Positions 44,052 to 53,612 of a DNA stretch of 64,000 nt are shown piece by piece. Location of the stretch: NCBI RefSeq assembly GCF_005862305.2, contig NZ_CP054021.1, forward strand, positions 2,108,001 to 2,172,000. Reading direction: 5' to 3'. Every line of letters begins with the position of its first letter. Within the stretch, counting starts at the first letter, position 1. Made by a program: the position numbers and the translations under genes. The notes under the pieces were generated by a model. That model was given only the letters and a program-made list of their open reading frames with translations. It was not told where the DNA came from and did not search any database. This stretch comes from Rhizobium indicum (GTDB taxonomy: Bacteria; Pseudomonadota; Alphaproteobacteria; Rhizobiales; Rhizobiaceae).

Positions 44052-44447
44052 TTGGCGAAGATGATCCACTCCATGATCCGCGTTCTCGATGAGGCGCGCT
44101 CCGTCGGTTTCTACGAGAGGGCCTTCGGCCTTTCGGTCGCCGACCGCGTCGATTTCGAAACCTTCACGTTGATCTATATGAGCAATGCCGAGACCGGCTT
44201 CGAGCTGGAACTGACGGTCAACAAGGGCCGGACCGCGCCCTATGACCTCGGCAATGCCTATGGCCATCTCGCCGTCTCGGTCGAAGAGGTGGCGGTCGAG
44301 CGCGAGCGGCTGTCGAAGCTTGGGCTCAAGCCCGGTGAACTGGTGGAGCTCAACCGCGACGGCAAGCTCTTCGGCCTGTTCTTCTTCATCAGCGATCCGG
44401 ATGGCTACAAGATCGAGGTGCTGCAGCGCCACGGCCGGTTTCTCTGA
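44052..44447 (+). CDS. Glyoxalase I-like (VOC) protein
   Basis: Vicinal-oxygen-chelate protein of 131 residues, close to lactoylglutathione lyase GloA. Visible are MIRVLDEARSVGFYERAFGL with the N-terminal metal-site area, GFELELTVNKG, AYGHLAVSVEEV and FFISDPDGYKIEVLQR with the C-terminal Glu metal ligand. The usual His of the first strand lies in IHSMIRV. TTG at 44052 has GGGAGG six bases upstream; an ATG three codons later is possible. Confidence 0.82.
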   Translation: MAKMIHSMIRVLDEARSVGFYERAFGLSVADRVDFETFTLIYMSNAETGFELELTVNKGRTAPYDLGNAYGHLAVSVEEVAVERERLSKLGLKPGELVELNRDGKLFGLFFFISDPDGYKIEVLQRHGRFL

Positions 44448-44528
44448 GGCATCTCATGCCGAACCACCGATACCTTCCAAACCACAGATAATCCCACAGC
44501 TTCAAGCGGCATGCATCAGGAGCCCGCC

Positions 44529-46988
44529 ATGATCGAAAAGACTGCGCTCAATTCCGGCTGGACGCTCTCCTGTAACGATACAGCAAGACCCGGCCTGCCG
44601 GCTGCGATACCCGCGACGGTGCCGGGCTGCGTGCATCTCGACCTTCTCGCCAACCGGCTGATCCCCGATCCCTATATCGAAGTCAACGAGATCACCAGTG
44701 ACTGGATCGGCAAGACCGACTGGACCTATCGCTGCAGCTTCGAGGCGATGCCGGATGATGGCAGGGTGCAGGAGCTCGTCTTCGACGGGCTCGATACCGT
44801 CGCGGTGATATCCCTCAACGGCGAAGAGATCGGCCGCACCTTCAACATGCACCGTACCTATCGTTTCGATGTTTCCCGGCTGCTGAAGGCTGGCCAGAAC
44901 GAACTCACCGTCACCTTCCGCTCGGCTTACGCCTATGGTGCGGAGATGGAAAAGCATTACGGCTACCGTCCCAACAACTATCCGGGACCGGGCAACCTGA
45001 TGCGCAAGATGGCCTGCAATTTCGGCTGGGACTGGGGGCCGACGCTGGTGACGGCGGGCGTCTGGAAGCCCGTCCGGCTGGAAAGCTGGGATCGGGCGCG
45101 GCTTGCCGAAACGCGGGTGTCGGCGACACTTGCCGGCGGCGACGGGCTGGTAAAAGTGCATGCCAGGCTGGCGCGGCATGGCGATAAGGCGCCATGCAAG
45201 CTCATCGCCGAAATTGGCGGCGGCGTGACCAAGACGGTGGTGATCGGCGCCGGCGAAGACGAGGTTTCCTTCGAGCTTGCCCTCCCCTCGCCGCAGCTCT
45301 GGTGGCCGCACCATCTCGGCGCGCAGCCGCTTTATCCGCTGACGCTCAGGCTGATCGGCGAGGCCAGTGACGATCTGCTCGACGCTCACGAGCGCGAACT
45401 CGGTTTCCGCTCGCTGCGGCTCGATACCTCCGCCGACGAGCATGGCTCGGCCTTTACCTTCGTCATCAACGACGTGCCGCTCTTCATCTGCGGGGCGAAC
45501 TGGATTCCGGACGATTGTTTCCCCCCGCGGGTGACGGCCGAGCGTTATGCCGCTCGGATCGAGGAGGCAAAGGCCGCCAATATCCACATGCTGCGCGTCT
45601 GGGGCGGCGGTATTTTCGAGGCCGACGAATTCTATGAGGCCTGCGACCGCGCCGGTATGCTGGTCTGGCAGGATTTCCTCTTTGCCTGCGCCGCCTATCC
45701 GGAAGAAGAGCCGCTCAGAAGCGAGGTCGAGGCGGAGGTGCGCGACAATGTCGTGCGGTTGATGCCGCATGCCTCGCTGGTGCTCTGGAACGGCAATAAT
45801 GAGAATATCTGGGGCTTCGACGAATGGGGCTGGCGGCCGATCATCAAGGCGGGCGAAAGCTGGGGGCTGGGTTATTATCTCGACCTGCTGCCGAAACTCT
45901 GCATCGAACTCGATCCGGACCGGCCCTATTATCCCGGCAGTCCCTATTCCGGCTCAATGGAAATCGAACCCAATGCCGACGCACATGGCTGCAAACATAT
46001 CTGGGACGTGTGGAACGATGTCGGCTACGAGGTCTACCGCAATTATATCCCGCGCTTCTGCTCTGAATTCGGCTGGCAGGCGCCTGCAGCCTGGGCAACG
46101 ATCGAAGAAAGCGTGCACGACGCGCCGCTGACGCCGCAATCGAACGGCGTCTTTCACCATCAGAAGGCAACTGATGGCAATGACAAGCTGATCCGCGGCC
46201 TATCCGGCCATCTGCCGGAGCCACGGACAATGGATGACTGGCACTTCGCCACCCAGCTCAACCAGGCGCGCGCCATCCGCTTCGGCGTCGAACACATGCG
46301 CTCGCATCGCGATATCTGCAAGGGTGCGGTGGTCTGGCAGTTCAACGATTGCTGGCCGGTGACCTCGTGGGCGGCCCTCGATTCGGCCGGACGCCGCAAG
46401 CCGCTCTGGTATGCGCTGAAGGCGGCCTATGATCCGCGCCTGCTGACGATCCAGCCGCGCGGCGGCGGGCTTGCGGCGGTGGCCGTCAATGAACGAACGC
46501 TGTTCTGGCGGGCGAAGATCAGCGGCAAACGCATGAAGCTCGACGGCACCGTGCTTGCCGAATTCGAATTCTGGCGGCTGCTGTGCGACCGCTTCGAGGC
46601 AAAGGAATTTCCGCTGCCCGAGGATATCGTCACTCCCGACTTACCGAAGGACGAGGTGATCGTCGTGCAGATGCTCGACCGGCGCGCCTTCCATTATTTC
46701 GTCGAGGATATCGAGCTTGCCTTGCCGGCACCGCGGCTGACTATCGGTGTCGTCGGAATCGACGGCGGGTATCAGGTCAAGGTGACGGCGCAAAACTTCC
46801 TCAAGGATCTTTGCTTGATGGCAGACCGGCTGGATCCGGATGCCGTCGTCGATTCGATGCTGGTGACGCTGTTGCCGGGAGAGAGCCATGTCTTTGCGGT
46901 CAAGATGGCAAAGACGACCGGGGCAGACGACATTGTCGTCGGCACCGTTCTGCGATCGGCCAACGATCTTGTTGTCGGCTCGCGCTAG
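44529..46988 (+). CDS. GH2 beta-mannosidase
   Basis: Glycoside hydrolase family 2 enzyme of 819 residues that releases terminal beta-mannose from manno-oligosaccharides. The N-terminal sugar-binding domain includes PATVPGCVHLDLL and DWTYRCSFEA. The TIM barrel carries the acid/base Glu in VLWNGNNENIWGFDEW and the nucleophile Glu in FCSEFGWQAP. A C-terminal beta domain follows. There is no signal peptide, so it is probably cytoplasmic and acts on imported oligosaccharides. The ATG at 44529 follows AGGAGCC. Confidence 0.92.
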   Translation: MIEKTALNSGWTLSCNDTARPGLPAAIPATVPGCVHLDLLANRLIPDPYIEVNEITSDWIGKTDWTYRCSFEAMPDDGRVQELVFDGLDTVAVISLNGEEIGRTFNMHRTYRFDVSRLLKAGQNELTVTFRSAYAYGAEMEKHYGYRPNNYPGPGNLMRKMACNFGWDWGPTLVTAGVWKPVRLESWDRARLAETRVSATLAGGDGLVKVHARLARHGDKAPCKLIAEIGGGVTKTVVIGAGEDEVSFELALPSPQLWWPHHLGAQPLYPLTLRLIGEASDDLLDAHERELGFRSLRLDTSADEHGSAFTFVINDVPLFICGANWIPDDCFPPRVTAERYAARIEEAKAANIHMLRVWGGGIFEADEFYEACDRAGMLVWQDFLFACAAYPEEEPLRSEVEAEVRDNVVRLMPHASLVLWNGNNENIWGFDEWGWRPIIKAGESWGLGYYLDLLPKLCIELDPDRPYYPGSPYSGSMEIEPNADAHGCKHIWDVWNDVGYEVYRNYIPRFCSEFGWQAPAAWATIEESVHDAPLTPQSNGVFHHQKATDGNDKLIRGLSGHLPEPRTMDDWHFATQLNQARAIRFGVEHMRSHRDICKGAVVWQFNDCWPVTSWAALDSAGRRKPLWYALKAAYDPRLLTIQPRGGGLAAVAVNERTLFWRAKISGKRMKLDGTVLAEFEFWRLLCDRFEAKEFPLPEDIVTPDLPKDEVIVVQMLDRRAFHYFVEDIELALPAPRLTIGVVGIDGGYQVKVTAQNFLKDLCLMADRLDPDAVVDSMLVTLLPGESHVFAVKMAKTTGADDIVVGTVLRSANDLVVGSR

Positions 46989-46990
46989 CT

Positions 46991-47168
46991 GCCCCTCACC
47001 CTAACCTTACCGGGGTCGAGCCACGGGTCTCGACCCGTCCTTCGGACCCCCGTAAAAACGGGGAGAGGGGACGTGCCATGCGAGAGGTTGGTGGGAACGG
47101 AGAGCTTGAGGCATGGTCCCTTCGCCCCGCGAGCGGGGAGAAGGTGGCGGCAGCCGGATGAGGGGCTG
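46991..47168. repeat. RIME-like composite repeat
   Basis: It opens with GCCCCTCACCCTAACC, contains the palindrome GGGTCGAGCC / GGGTCTCGACCC and a GTAAAAACGGGG stretch, and ends with CCCCGCGAGCGGGGAGAAGG and GGATGAGGGGC. It lies between the convergent beta-mannosidase and PRC-barrel genes. Confidence 0.72.
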
Positions 47169-47197
47169 CCGAGCCACGACGTTTATCACCAAACACC

Positions 47198-47223
47198 AAA
47201 AAGGCCCCGCATCACGCGGAGCC
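47198..47223 (-). terminator. Terminator of the PRC-barrel gene
   Basis: On the minus strand GGGCTCCGCG and GCGGGGCC pair around TGAT, followed by TTTTT. It starts 27 bases after the gene's stop. Confidence 0.75.
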
Positions 47224-47249
47224 CTTCCAACTCGGCCTATCGGACGACG

Positions 47250-47642
47250 TTACATCCAGTAGGGCGGCACGCCGTAGTAATCATAGACCCGGCGGCCATT
47301 GTCGTTGTACCAGGTGTCGTCATCGTCCGAATAGCTCGGGGCGCCTTCGATCTGCTCCTTGGTCAGGTCGATGCGATAGCCATCCAGCTGGGTGTCGTAG
47401 TTCAGCTTTTCCCAGGGAAGCGGATAGTGATCGTGACCGATACCCAGGAAGCCGCCGAAGCTCAGCACGGCATAGGCAACACGGCCGTCGAGCTTTCCGA
47501 TGATCAGGCGTTCGATCGAGCCGATATGCTTGCCATCTGCCCCATAGACACGGGTGCCCTCGACGCGGTCGCTGGCGATCAGCGAGTGGGTGCTCTTGAC
47601 ATTCGGGTCACGGCGGGTGGCGTCGGTATCCTGGTTCAACAT
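47250..47642 (-). CDS. PRC-barrel domain protein
   Basis: The product has 130 residues. The PRC barrel (about residues 22-95) contains ASDRVEGTRVYGADGKHIGS, IERLIIGKLDGRVAYAVLSF and YPLPWEKLNYD. The tail is rich in Asp and Tyr (SYSDDDDTWYNDNGRRVYDY). Such proteins are common in rhizobia; their role is mostly unknown, with some stress-linked. ATG at 47642 has a perfect AGGAGG upstream. Confidence 0.88.
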   Translation of the reverse strand: MLNQDTDATRRDPNVKSTHSLIASDRVEGTRVYGADGKHIGSIERLIIGKLDGRVAYAVLSFGGFLGIGHDHYPLPWEKLNYDTQLDGYRIDLTKEQIEGAPSYSDDDDTWYNDNGRRVYDYYGVPPYWM

Positions 47643-47744
47643 TGTGCACCTCCTTTTGGTGTTTCCTCATGATGAGTATGCAAGATCAACGTGATGGCGG
47701 ACTCAAAGTTCCCCATCTTTCCATGATCGTGCGCTGGCGGAATG

Positions 47745-47760
47745 TTGACGTTTACGTCAA
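47745..47760. promoter_or_regulatory. Palindromic operator candidate upstream of fadD
   Basis: TTGACGTTTACGTCAA has perfect seven-base arms and a two-base centre, 129 bases before the fadD start. From memory it resembles the TTGACGTNNACGTNAA type bound by LiuR-like MerR regulators of fatty-acid and branched-chain amino-acid use. The outer half-sites match the inverted repeat before the nitronate monooxygenase-like gene. Confidence 0.5.
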
Positions 47761-47888
47761 GGTTAGTATAGCTTCATTCGGCTTGAACCATTCAGGCAAT
47801 GGCATAAGCTGCCGCACTGGAAGATGGAGGATCTTTCTGGTTATCTGCCGAATGATGTCGGCGCGGCGGCCGCAGGGGAGAGAGACAG

Positions 47889-49589
47889 ATGAACAGCATT
47901 TCCGTCCATCCGAACGGAGCCAAGCCCGACAAGCCCTGGCTTGCGGCCTATCCCGATATCGTTCCGGCAGAGATTCCGCCGCTGGAATATGCCTCGCTTG
48001 CCGAACTGCTCGAAAAATCCTGCGCCCGTTACGCCGACCGGACCGCCTTTTCCAGCATGGGTAAGGCGATGCGTTACCGCGAGCTGGAGAGCCAGACGCG
48101 CAAACTCGCCGCCTGGCTGCAAAGCACCGGCCTTCAGAAGGGCGACCGCGTCGCCGTGATGATGCCGAACGTGCTGCAGAACCCGATCGCGACCTACGCC
48201 ATCCTGCGCGCCGGCCTCGTCGTCGTGAACGTCAACCCGCTCTATACGCCGCGCGAGCTCGAACATCAGTTGCGGGATTCCGGCGCCAAGGCGATCTTCG
48301 TGCTGGAGAATTTTGCCCGCACGGTGGAGCAGGTCCTCAACAAGACCGATCTCCGCCATGTCGTCGTCACCTCGCTTGGGGAAATGCTGGGGCCGAAGGG
48401 GCTGATCGTCAATTTCGTCGTGCGCAAGGTGAAGAAGCTCGTTCCCTCCTGGTCGATCCCTCAGCACAAGAGCTTCGGCCAGGTGCTGCGCGAAGGTGCG
48501 GGAAAAAAGCTCCAGCCGGTCACGCTGACGGGCAGCGACATCGCCTTCCTGCAATATACCGGCGGCACGACGGGCGTCGCCAAGGGCGCGGTGCTGACGC
48601 ATGAAAACCTGCTCGCCAACAAGCTGCAGCTGTCCCTCTGGCTGCGATCGGCCTTCGAGCGCAAGAAAGAGCCGGAGGTGCTGAATTTCCTCTGCGCCCT
48701 GCCGCTCTACCACATCTTCGCGCTGACGGTGAATTCGCTGATGGGCATGTCGCATGGCGCCCACAATATCCTGATCGCCAATCCGCGCGACATTCCCGGT
48801 CTCGTCAAGGAATTCGAAAAATCGAAGGTGCATATCTTCCCCGGCCTCAACACGCTGTTCAATGCGCTGATGAACAATGCCGATTTCGCCAAGCTCGATT
48901 TCTCGTCGCTGATCATGTCGCTCGGCGGCGGCATGGCCGTGCAGCGTCCGGTCGCCGAACGCTGGCTGAAGATGACGGGCACGGCGGTGACGGAAGGCTA
49001 CGGCCTTTCCGAGACATCGCCCGTTGCCACTGCCAACCGCTTCGATTCGCCTGAGTTCACCGGCACGATCGGCCTGCCGCTTCCCTCCACCGACCTCGAT
49101 ATCCGCGACGAGGACGGCAATTCGCTGCCGCTCGGCCAGGTCGGTGAAATCTGCATCCGCGGGCCGCAGGTGATGGCCGGCTACTGGCAGAAGCCGGAAG
49201 AGACGGCGCGGGTGATGACCGACGACGGCTACTTCCGCTCGGGCGACATGGGTTTCATGGACGAGCGCGGCTATACCAAGATCGTCGACCGCAAGAAGGA
49301 CATGATCCTGGTCTCGGGCTTCAACGTCTATCCGAACGAGATCGAGGAGGTCGCCGCCATGCACGCCGGCATCCTCGAGGCCGCGGCCATCGGCGTGCCG
49401 GACGGACATTCGGGCGAAGCGGTAAAACTCTTCGTGGTCAGGAAGGATCCGAACCTGACGGAAGCCGAGGTGAAAGCCCATTGCATCGCCAACCTCACCA
49501 ACTACAAACGCCCGCGCTTCATCGAATTCCGCACCGAGCTGCCGAAGTCGCCGGTCGGCAAGATCCTGCGCAAGGACCTGCGCGGCTGA
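47889..49589 (+). CDS. fadD: Long-chain-fatty-acid-CoA ligase
   Basis: Activates fatty acids to acyl-CoA with ATP at the inner membrane, entering beta-oxidation. It has 566 residues, as FadD. ATP/AMP motifs are YTGGTTGVAKGAVLTHENL, GYGLSETSPVATAN, and the FACS-signature region DGYFRSGDMGFMDERGYTKI with the hinge DRKKDMILVSGFNVYPNEIE. The catalytic Lys lies in SPVGKILRKDLRG. ATG at 47889 follows GGGGAGAGAGACAG. A terminator follows. Confidence 0.94.
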   Translation: MNSISVHPNGAKPDKPWLAAYPDIVPAEIPPLEYASLAELLEKSCARYADRTAFSSMGKAMRYRELESQTRKLAAWLQSTGLQKGDRVAVMMPNVLQNPIATYAILRAGLVVVNVNPLYTPRELEHQLRDSGAKAIFVLENFARTVEQVLNKTDLRHVVVTSLGEMLGPKGLIVNFVVRKVKKLVPSWSIPQHKSFGQVLREGAGKKLQPVTLTGSDIAFLQYTGGTTGVAKGAVLTHENLLANKLQLSLWLRSAFERKKEPEVLNFLCALPLYHIFALTVNSLMGMSHGAHNILIANPRDIPGLVKEFEKSKVHIFPGLNTLFNALMNNADFAKLDFSSLIMSLGGGMAVQRPVAERWLKMTGTAVTEGYGLSETSPVATANRFDSPEFTGTIGLPLPSTDLDIRDEDGNSLPLGQVGEICIRGPQVMAGYWQKPEETARVMTDDGYFRSGDMGFMDERGYTKIVDRKKDMILVSGFNVYPNEIEEVAAMHAGILEAAAIGVPDGHSGEAVKLFVVRKDPNLTEAEVKAHCIANLTNYKRPRFIEFRTELPKSPVGKILRKDLRG

Positions 49590-49627
49590 ATTTGACGATT
49601 TGATGAATTAGAGGCTTTCCTGAAGGG

Positions 49628-49656
49628 GCCATCCGCTTGCCGCGGGTGGCTTTTTT
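49628..49656 (+). terminator. Terminator of fadD
   Basis: GCCATCCGC and GCGGGTGGC form a nine-base stem with one G-T pair, followed by TTTTTT. Confidence 0.85.
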
Positions 49657-49740
49657 CCATTTCGACAGGCGGCTGAACTTGATTTGCGGGTGAGAAAGCG
49701 AATAGTTTCCGCAACCTTTCCGCCTCCAAAGGAGCCTCCC

Positions 49741-51366
49741 ATGAACGCCATCGTCGAACAGCTGAAAAGCACCGCTGATGCCACCAAGGCGACAGATATC
49801 CGCGCCGCCTTCGCCGCCGATTCGCAGCGCTTTTCGCGCTTCTCCGTCGCGCTTGACGACCTGCTGATGGATTTTTCCAAGACAGCGGTGAATGACGACA
49901 TCCTCAAGCTCTTGGTGAAGCTTGCCGAAGACGGCGGCGTCGAAAAGAAGCGCGAGGAAATGTTCTCCGGCAAGGCGATCAATTTCACCGAGGACCGTGC
50001 CGTTCTGCACACCGCGCTGCGCAACCGTTCCAACACGCCGGTGCTGGTCGACGGCAAGGACGTCATGCCCGACGTCAATGCGGTGCTTGCCGCCATGGGC
50101 AAGTTTGCCGACGACGTCCGCTCCGGTGCGCTGAAGGGCGCGACCGGCAAGGCGATCACCGACGTCATCAATATCGGCATCGGCGGCTCGGATCTCGGGC
50201 CTGTCATGGCGACGCTGGCGCTTGCCCCCTTCCATGACGGCCCGCGCGCGCATTTCGTCTCCAACATCGACGGCGCCCATATCGCCGACATCCTGAAGCT
50301 GGTGCAACCGGAAACGACGCTGTTCATCGTCGCCTCGAAGACCTTCACCACCGTCGAGACGATGACCAATGCGCAGACGGCGCGCAATTTCATCGCCAAG
50401 GCGCTCGGCGAAGCCGCCGTGCAGCACCACTTCGCCGCCGTCTCGACGGCGCTCGACAAGGTCGCCGCCTTCGGCATCGATAGCGCCCGCGTCTTCGGCT
50501 TCTGGGACTGGGTCGGCGGGCGTTACTCGATCTGGTCGGCGATCGGCCTGCCGTTGATGATCGCCGTCGGGCCGGAGAATTTCGGCAAGTTCCTCGACGG
50601 CGCCCATGCCGTCGACAATCATTTCCGTAAGGCGCCGATTACCGAAAACCTGCCGATGCTGCTCGGCCTGATCGGTTTCTACCATCGCAATGTGCTTGGT
50701 TACCCCACCCGCGCCATCCTGCCCTACGACCAGCGCCTGTCGCGCTTCCCGGCCTATCTGCAGCAGCTCGACATGGAATCGAACGGCAAGGGCGTCACTA
50801 TCGACGGCACGCCGGTCGAAGGCAATTCCGGCCCTGTCGTCTGGGGCGAACCCGGCACCAACGGCCAGCATGCCTTCTACCAGCTGATCCATCAGGGCAC
50901 GAGCATCATCCCGGCCGAATTCATGATCGCCGCCAACGCCTTCGAGCCGGAGTTGCGGCATCAGCATCAGCTCTTGATCTCCAACGTTCTCGCCCAGTCG
51001 GAAGCACTGATGAAGGGCCGCACCTTCGCGGAAGCCAAGAAGCAGCTGACCGACAAGGGCATGGACGACAAGAAGGCCGATTTCATCGCCCCGCACCGCG
51101 TCTTTACCGGCAACCGTCCGTCGATCACCTTCGTCTATGACAAGCTGACCCCTTATGCGCTCGGCCGGCTGATCGCGCTTTACGAACACCGCGTCTTCGT
51201 CGAAGGCGTGCTCTTCCGCATCAATTCCTTCGACCAGTGGGGCGTCGAGCTCGGCAAGGAACTGGCGACGGGCCTGCTGCCGGTTGTCGAAGGCAAGGAA
51301 AGTGCAGCATCGCACGACTCCTCGACACAGGGCCTGGTTGCGGCGCTGGCGAAGCTTGCGAAGTAA
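49741..51366 (+). CDS. pgi: Glucose-6-phosphate isomerase
   Basis: Interconverts glucose-6-phosphate and fructose-6-phosphate in the cytoplasm. It has 541 residues, close to E. coli Pgi (549). Motifs are [14 protein letters not shown], the PGI signature with [19 protein letters not shown], catalytic Glu in [12 protein letters not shown], His in [15 protein letters not shown], and the C-terminal Lys in [16 protein letters not shown] at 49741 follows AAAGGAGCCTCCC. Confidence 0.97.
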   Translation: MNAIVEQLKSTADATKATDIRAAFAADSQRFSRFSVALDDLLMDFSKTAVNDDILKLLVKLAEDGGVEKKREEMFSGKAINFTEDRAVLHTALRNRSNTPVLVDGKDVMPDVNAVLAAMGKFADDVRSGALKGATGKAITDVINIGIGGSDLGPVMATLALAPFHDGPRAHFVSNIDGAHIADILKLVQPETTLFIVASKTFTTVETMTNAQTARNFIAKALGEAAVQHHFAAVSTALDKVAAFGIDSARVFGFWDWVGGRYSIWSAIGLPLMIAVGPENFGKFLDGAHAVDNHFRKAPITENLPMLLGLIGFYHRNVLGYPTRAILPYDQRLSRFPAYLQQLDMESNGKGVTIDGTPVEGNSGPVVWGEPGTNGQHAFYQLIHQGTSIIPAEFMIAANAFEPELRHQHQLLISNVLAQSEALMKGRTFAEAKKQLTDKGMDDKKADFIAPHRVFTGNRPSITFVYDKLTPYALGRLIALYEHRVFVEGVLFRINSFDQWGVELGKELATGLLPVVEGKESAASHDSSTQGLVAALAKLAK

Positions 51367-51378
51367 GCGATCGAGATT

Positions 51379-51521
51379 GCCCCTCACCCTAACCCTCTCC
51401 CCGTTCTGACGGGGAGAGGGGACGTGCCCTGCGAGAGGCGAGTGAGGAACGAAGAGGTCACGGCATATTCCCTTCTCCCCCGTCAGAACGGGGAAAAGGC
51501 GCCGGCAGGCGGATGAGGGGC
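51379..51521. repeat. RIME-like composite repeat after pgi
   Basis: Two palindromic blocks, CCTCTCCCCGTTCTGACGGG and CCCGTCAGAACGGGG, lie in inverted orientation, with GCCCCTCACCC and GGATGAGGGGC ends. It begins 13 bases after the pgi stop. Confidence 0.72.
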
Positions 51522-51537
51522 TGACGCTGGCTCCAAC

Positions 51538-51576
51538 CTTACAAACCAATCTCACGCGCCGGGGCGGATTGGCGCC
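51538..51576 (-). pseudogene. Remnant of a PfkB sugar-kinase 3' end
   Basis: About 33 of 37 bases match the 3' end of the sugar-kinase gene at 53612-53651, including GGGCGGATTGGCGCC and CCAATCTC. Both lie next to a RIME-like repeat. It appears to be a duplicated piece. From here to otsA (51577-51917) I see no gene. Confidence 0.65.
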
Positions 51577-51917
51577 AACATCGTCATTGCGGCCCGCAAA
51601 TGATGAACTGATATCAGCGGGCCTGGGGCATCCGCACGATGGGCTTCGTCGTACGAAACCGGATGAACGTTCTTCTAATCAAAAAATTGTAGAATGAATT
51701 CTTTCAATTCGTTGGAATCGCCCTAGATTCAAGCAAAATCTGTGCGGAAAATGCTCCGTTCGTTGTTCTTGTTGGCATCTGCACCGGGCCGCTCGCGTCC
51801 GGGTCGGCTCTGTCGATGTCGGCGCTTTCACTGCATGGTCCCTGCCCAAGTTCAGGAGATGCCTCAAGACGCTCGTCACACAGCGTTTTTATGTCCCATC
51901 TTCATTAAAGGAAGCTC

Positions 51918-53333
51918 ATGAGCCGTCTTGTCGTCGTTTCCAATCGTGTTCCCATGCCGGCAAAAGATGGGAGCGCCGCTGCCGGCGGCCTGGCCGTCGC
52001 GCTGCAGGCAGCCCTGCAGGAGCGTGGCGGCATCTGGATGGGATGGTCGGGAGAATCGAGCGGGGACAGGGAACCTGGCCCGTTGTCGCAACTGCAGAAG
52101 GGCAACATCACCTATGCGCTGACCGATCTCACCGACACCGACGTCGAGGAATATTATCGCGGCTTTGCAAACCGTGTTCTCTGGCCCATCTGCCATTATC
52201 GACTGGACCTCGCCGAATATGGCCGGAAGGAAATGGCCGGCTATTTCCGCGTCAACCGCTTCTTCGCACACAGGTTGGCGCCGATGATCGAGCCGGACGA
52301 CATCATCTGGGTTCATGATTACCACCTCATTCCGCTGGCCGCCGAACTCCGACAAATGGGGCTGAAGAACCGGATCGGCTTCTTCCTGCACATTCCCTGG
52401 CCGCCGGCCGATATTCTCGTCACGATGCCCGTCCATGAGGAAATCATGCGTGGGCTCTCGCATTACGATGTCGTCGGCTTCCAGACCGACTACGACCTCC
52501 AGAACTTTGCCGGGTATCTCAGAAGGGAGGGAATTGGCGACGACCTCGGAAATGGATTGTTCGATTCCCATGGGCGGATATTCAAGGCCGGCGCCTATCC
52601 GATCGGGATCGAAACCGCGGGTTTCGCCGAATTCGCAGAGAGAGCCGCAAACCATATCATGGTACAGAAGACCCGGCGCAGCGTTGAAGGCCGGGACATG
52701 ATCATCGGTGTCGACCGCCTCGATTATTCGAAGGGCATCATTCAGCGGCTGGAAGCGTTCGAAACCTTCCTCACCAGCAATCCTGCCTACCAGAACAAGG
52801 TCACCTATCTGCAGGTCACGCCAAAATCGCGATCGGAAGTTCCCGAATACGAGCATATGCAGAAGATGGTCGCCGAACAGGCCGGCCGCGTCAACGGCGC
52901 CATCGGAACGGTCGACTGGGTGCCGATTCGCTATGTCAACCGATCGATCAGCCGCAACGTGCTTGCCGGCCTCTACCGGCTGGCGACGATCGGGCTGGTC
53001 ACGCCGTTGCGCGACGGCATGAACCTCGTCGCCAAGGAATATGTCGCCGCTCAGGATCCCGATCGCCCAGGCGTATTGGTGCTATCGCGCTTCGCCGGCG
53101 CGGCTCGCGAGTTGAAGGGTGCGCTGCTGGTCAATCCTTACGATGTCGAAGGCACTGCCAATGCCATCGCCAAGGGCCTTGCCATGTCGCTGGAGGAGCG
53201 CCGCGACCGCTGGAGCATGATGATGGAGCATCTGCTAACCCACGACGTCTCGCTTTGGTGCGAAAACTTCTTGCGGGACTTGGTACTTGCTCCCGAGCTT
53301 CAACCGGAGCGTGACTCCCTGATCGTCTCTTGA
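51918..53333 (+). CDS. otsA: Trehalose-6-phosphate synthase
   Basis: GT20 glycosyltransferase that joins UDP-glucose and glucose-6-phosphate; trehalose helps desiccation and osmotic tolerance. The 471 residues show the N-terminal RLVVVSNRVPMP and AAAGGLAVAL (UDP/G6P loop), VHDYHLIPLAAELR, FFLHIPWPPADIL, the donor-site VDRLDYSKGIIQRLEAFE and PLRDGMNLVAKEYVA. ATG at 51918 follows AAAGGAAGCTC. No otsB (phosphatase) is in the window. Its flanks suggest it was inserted between pgi and the sugar kinase. Confidence 0.95.
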   Translation: MSRLVVVSNRVPMPAKDGSAAAGGLAVALQAALQERGGIWMGWSGESSGDREPGPLSQLQKGNITYALTDLTDTDVEEYYRGFANRVLWPICHYRLDLAEYGRKEMAGYFRVNRFFAHRLAPMIEPDDIIWVHDYHLIPLAAELRQMGLKNRIGFFLHIPWPPADILVTMPVHEEIMRGLSHYDVVGFQTDYDLQNFAGYLRREGIGDDLGNGLFDSHGRIFKAGAYPIGIETAGFAEFAERAANHIMVQKTRRSVEGRDMIIGVDRLDYSKGIIQRLEAFETFLTSNPAYQNKVTYLQVTPKSRSEVPEYEHMQKMVAEQAGRVNGAIGTVDWVPIRYVNRSISRNVLAGLYRLATIGLVTPLRDGMNLVAKEYVAAQDPDRPGVLVLSRFAGAARELKGALLVNPYDVEGTANAIAKGLAMSLEERRDRWSMMMEHLLTHDVSLWCENFLRDLVLAPELQPERDSLIVS

Positions 53334-53435
53334 TCGATCGGCGTCGACCTGTCATCGCGCATCCGACCCTTCGGGCCGAACCGTCCTTCGGATCCCCCCG
53401 GGAAGACGAGGGAATCGAGAGGTTGCGGCATGTCC

Positions 53436-53584
53436 CTTCTCCCCTCGGGGAGAAGGTGCCGTCAGGCGGATGAGGGGGCCGCACGGCACAACCCCTCATC
53501 GCCGAACCCAGCAGGAGCGTTGTTGACCGGCTTCGCCGGCCCCCTCATCCGCCCTACGGGCACCTTCTCCCCGCTGGGGAGAAG
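53436..53584. repeat. Inverted pair of RIME-like repeats
   Basis: Copies at 53436-53480 and 53538-53584 face each other. A related stretch (CATCCGACCCTTCGGGCC) begins near 53360. They fill the gap between the convergent otsA and sugar-kinase genes. Confidence 0.78.
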
Positions 53585-53612
53585 AGGGAGCCGAGAGGCT
53601 GCGGCATATGCC

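Noticed and set aside
49519..51555. 678-codon minus-strand frame opposite pgi
   Set aside because: Antisense to a clear pgi gene; composition typical of a shadow frame.
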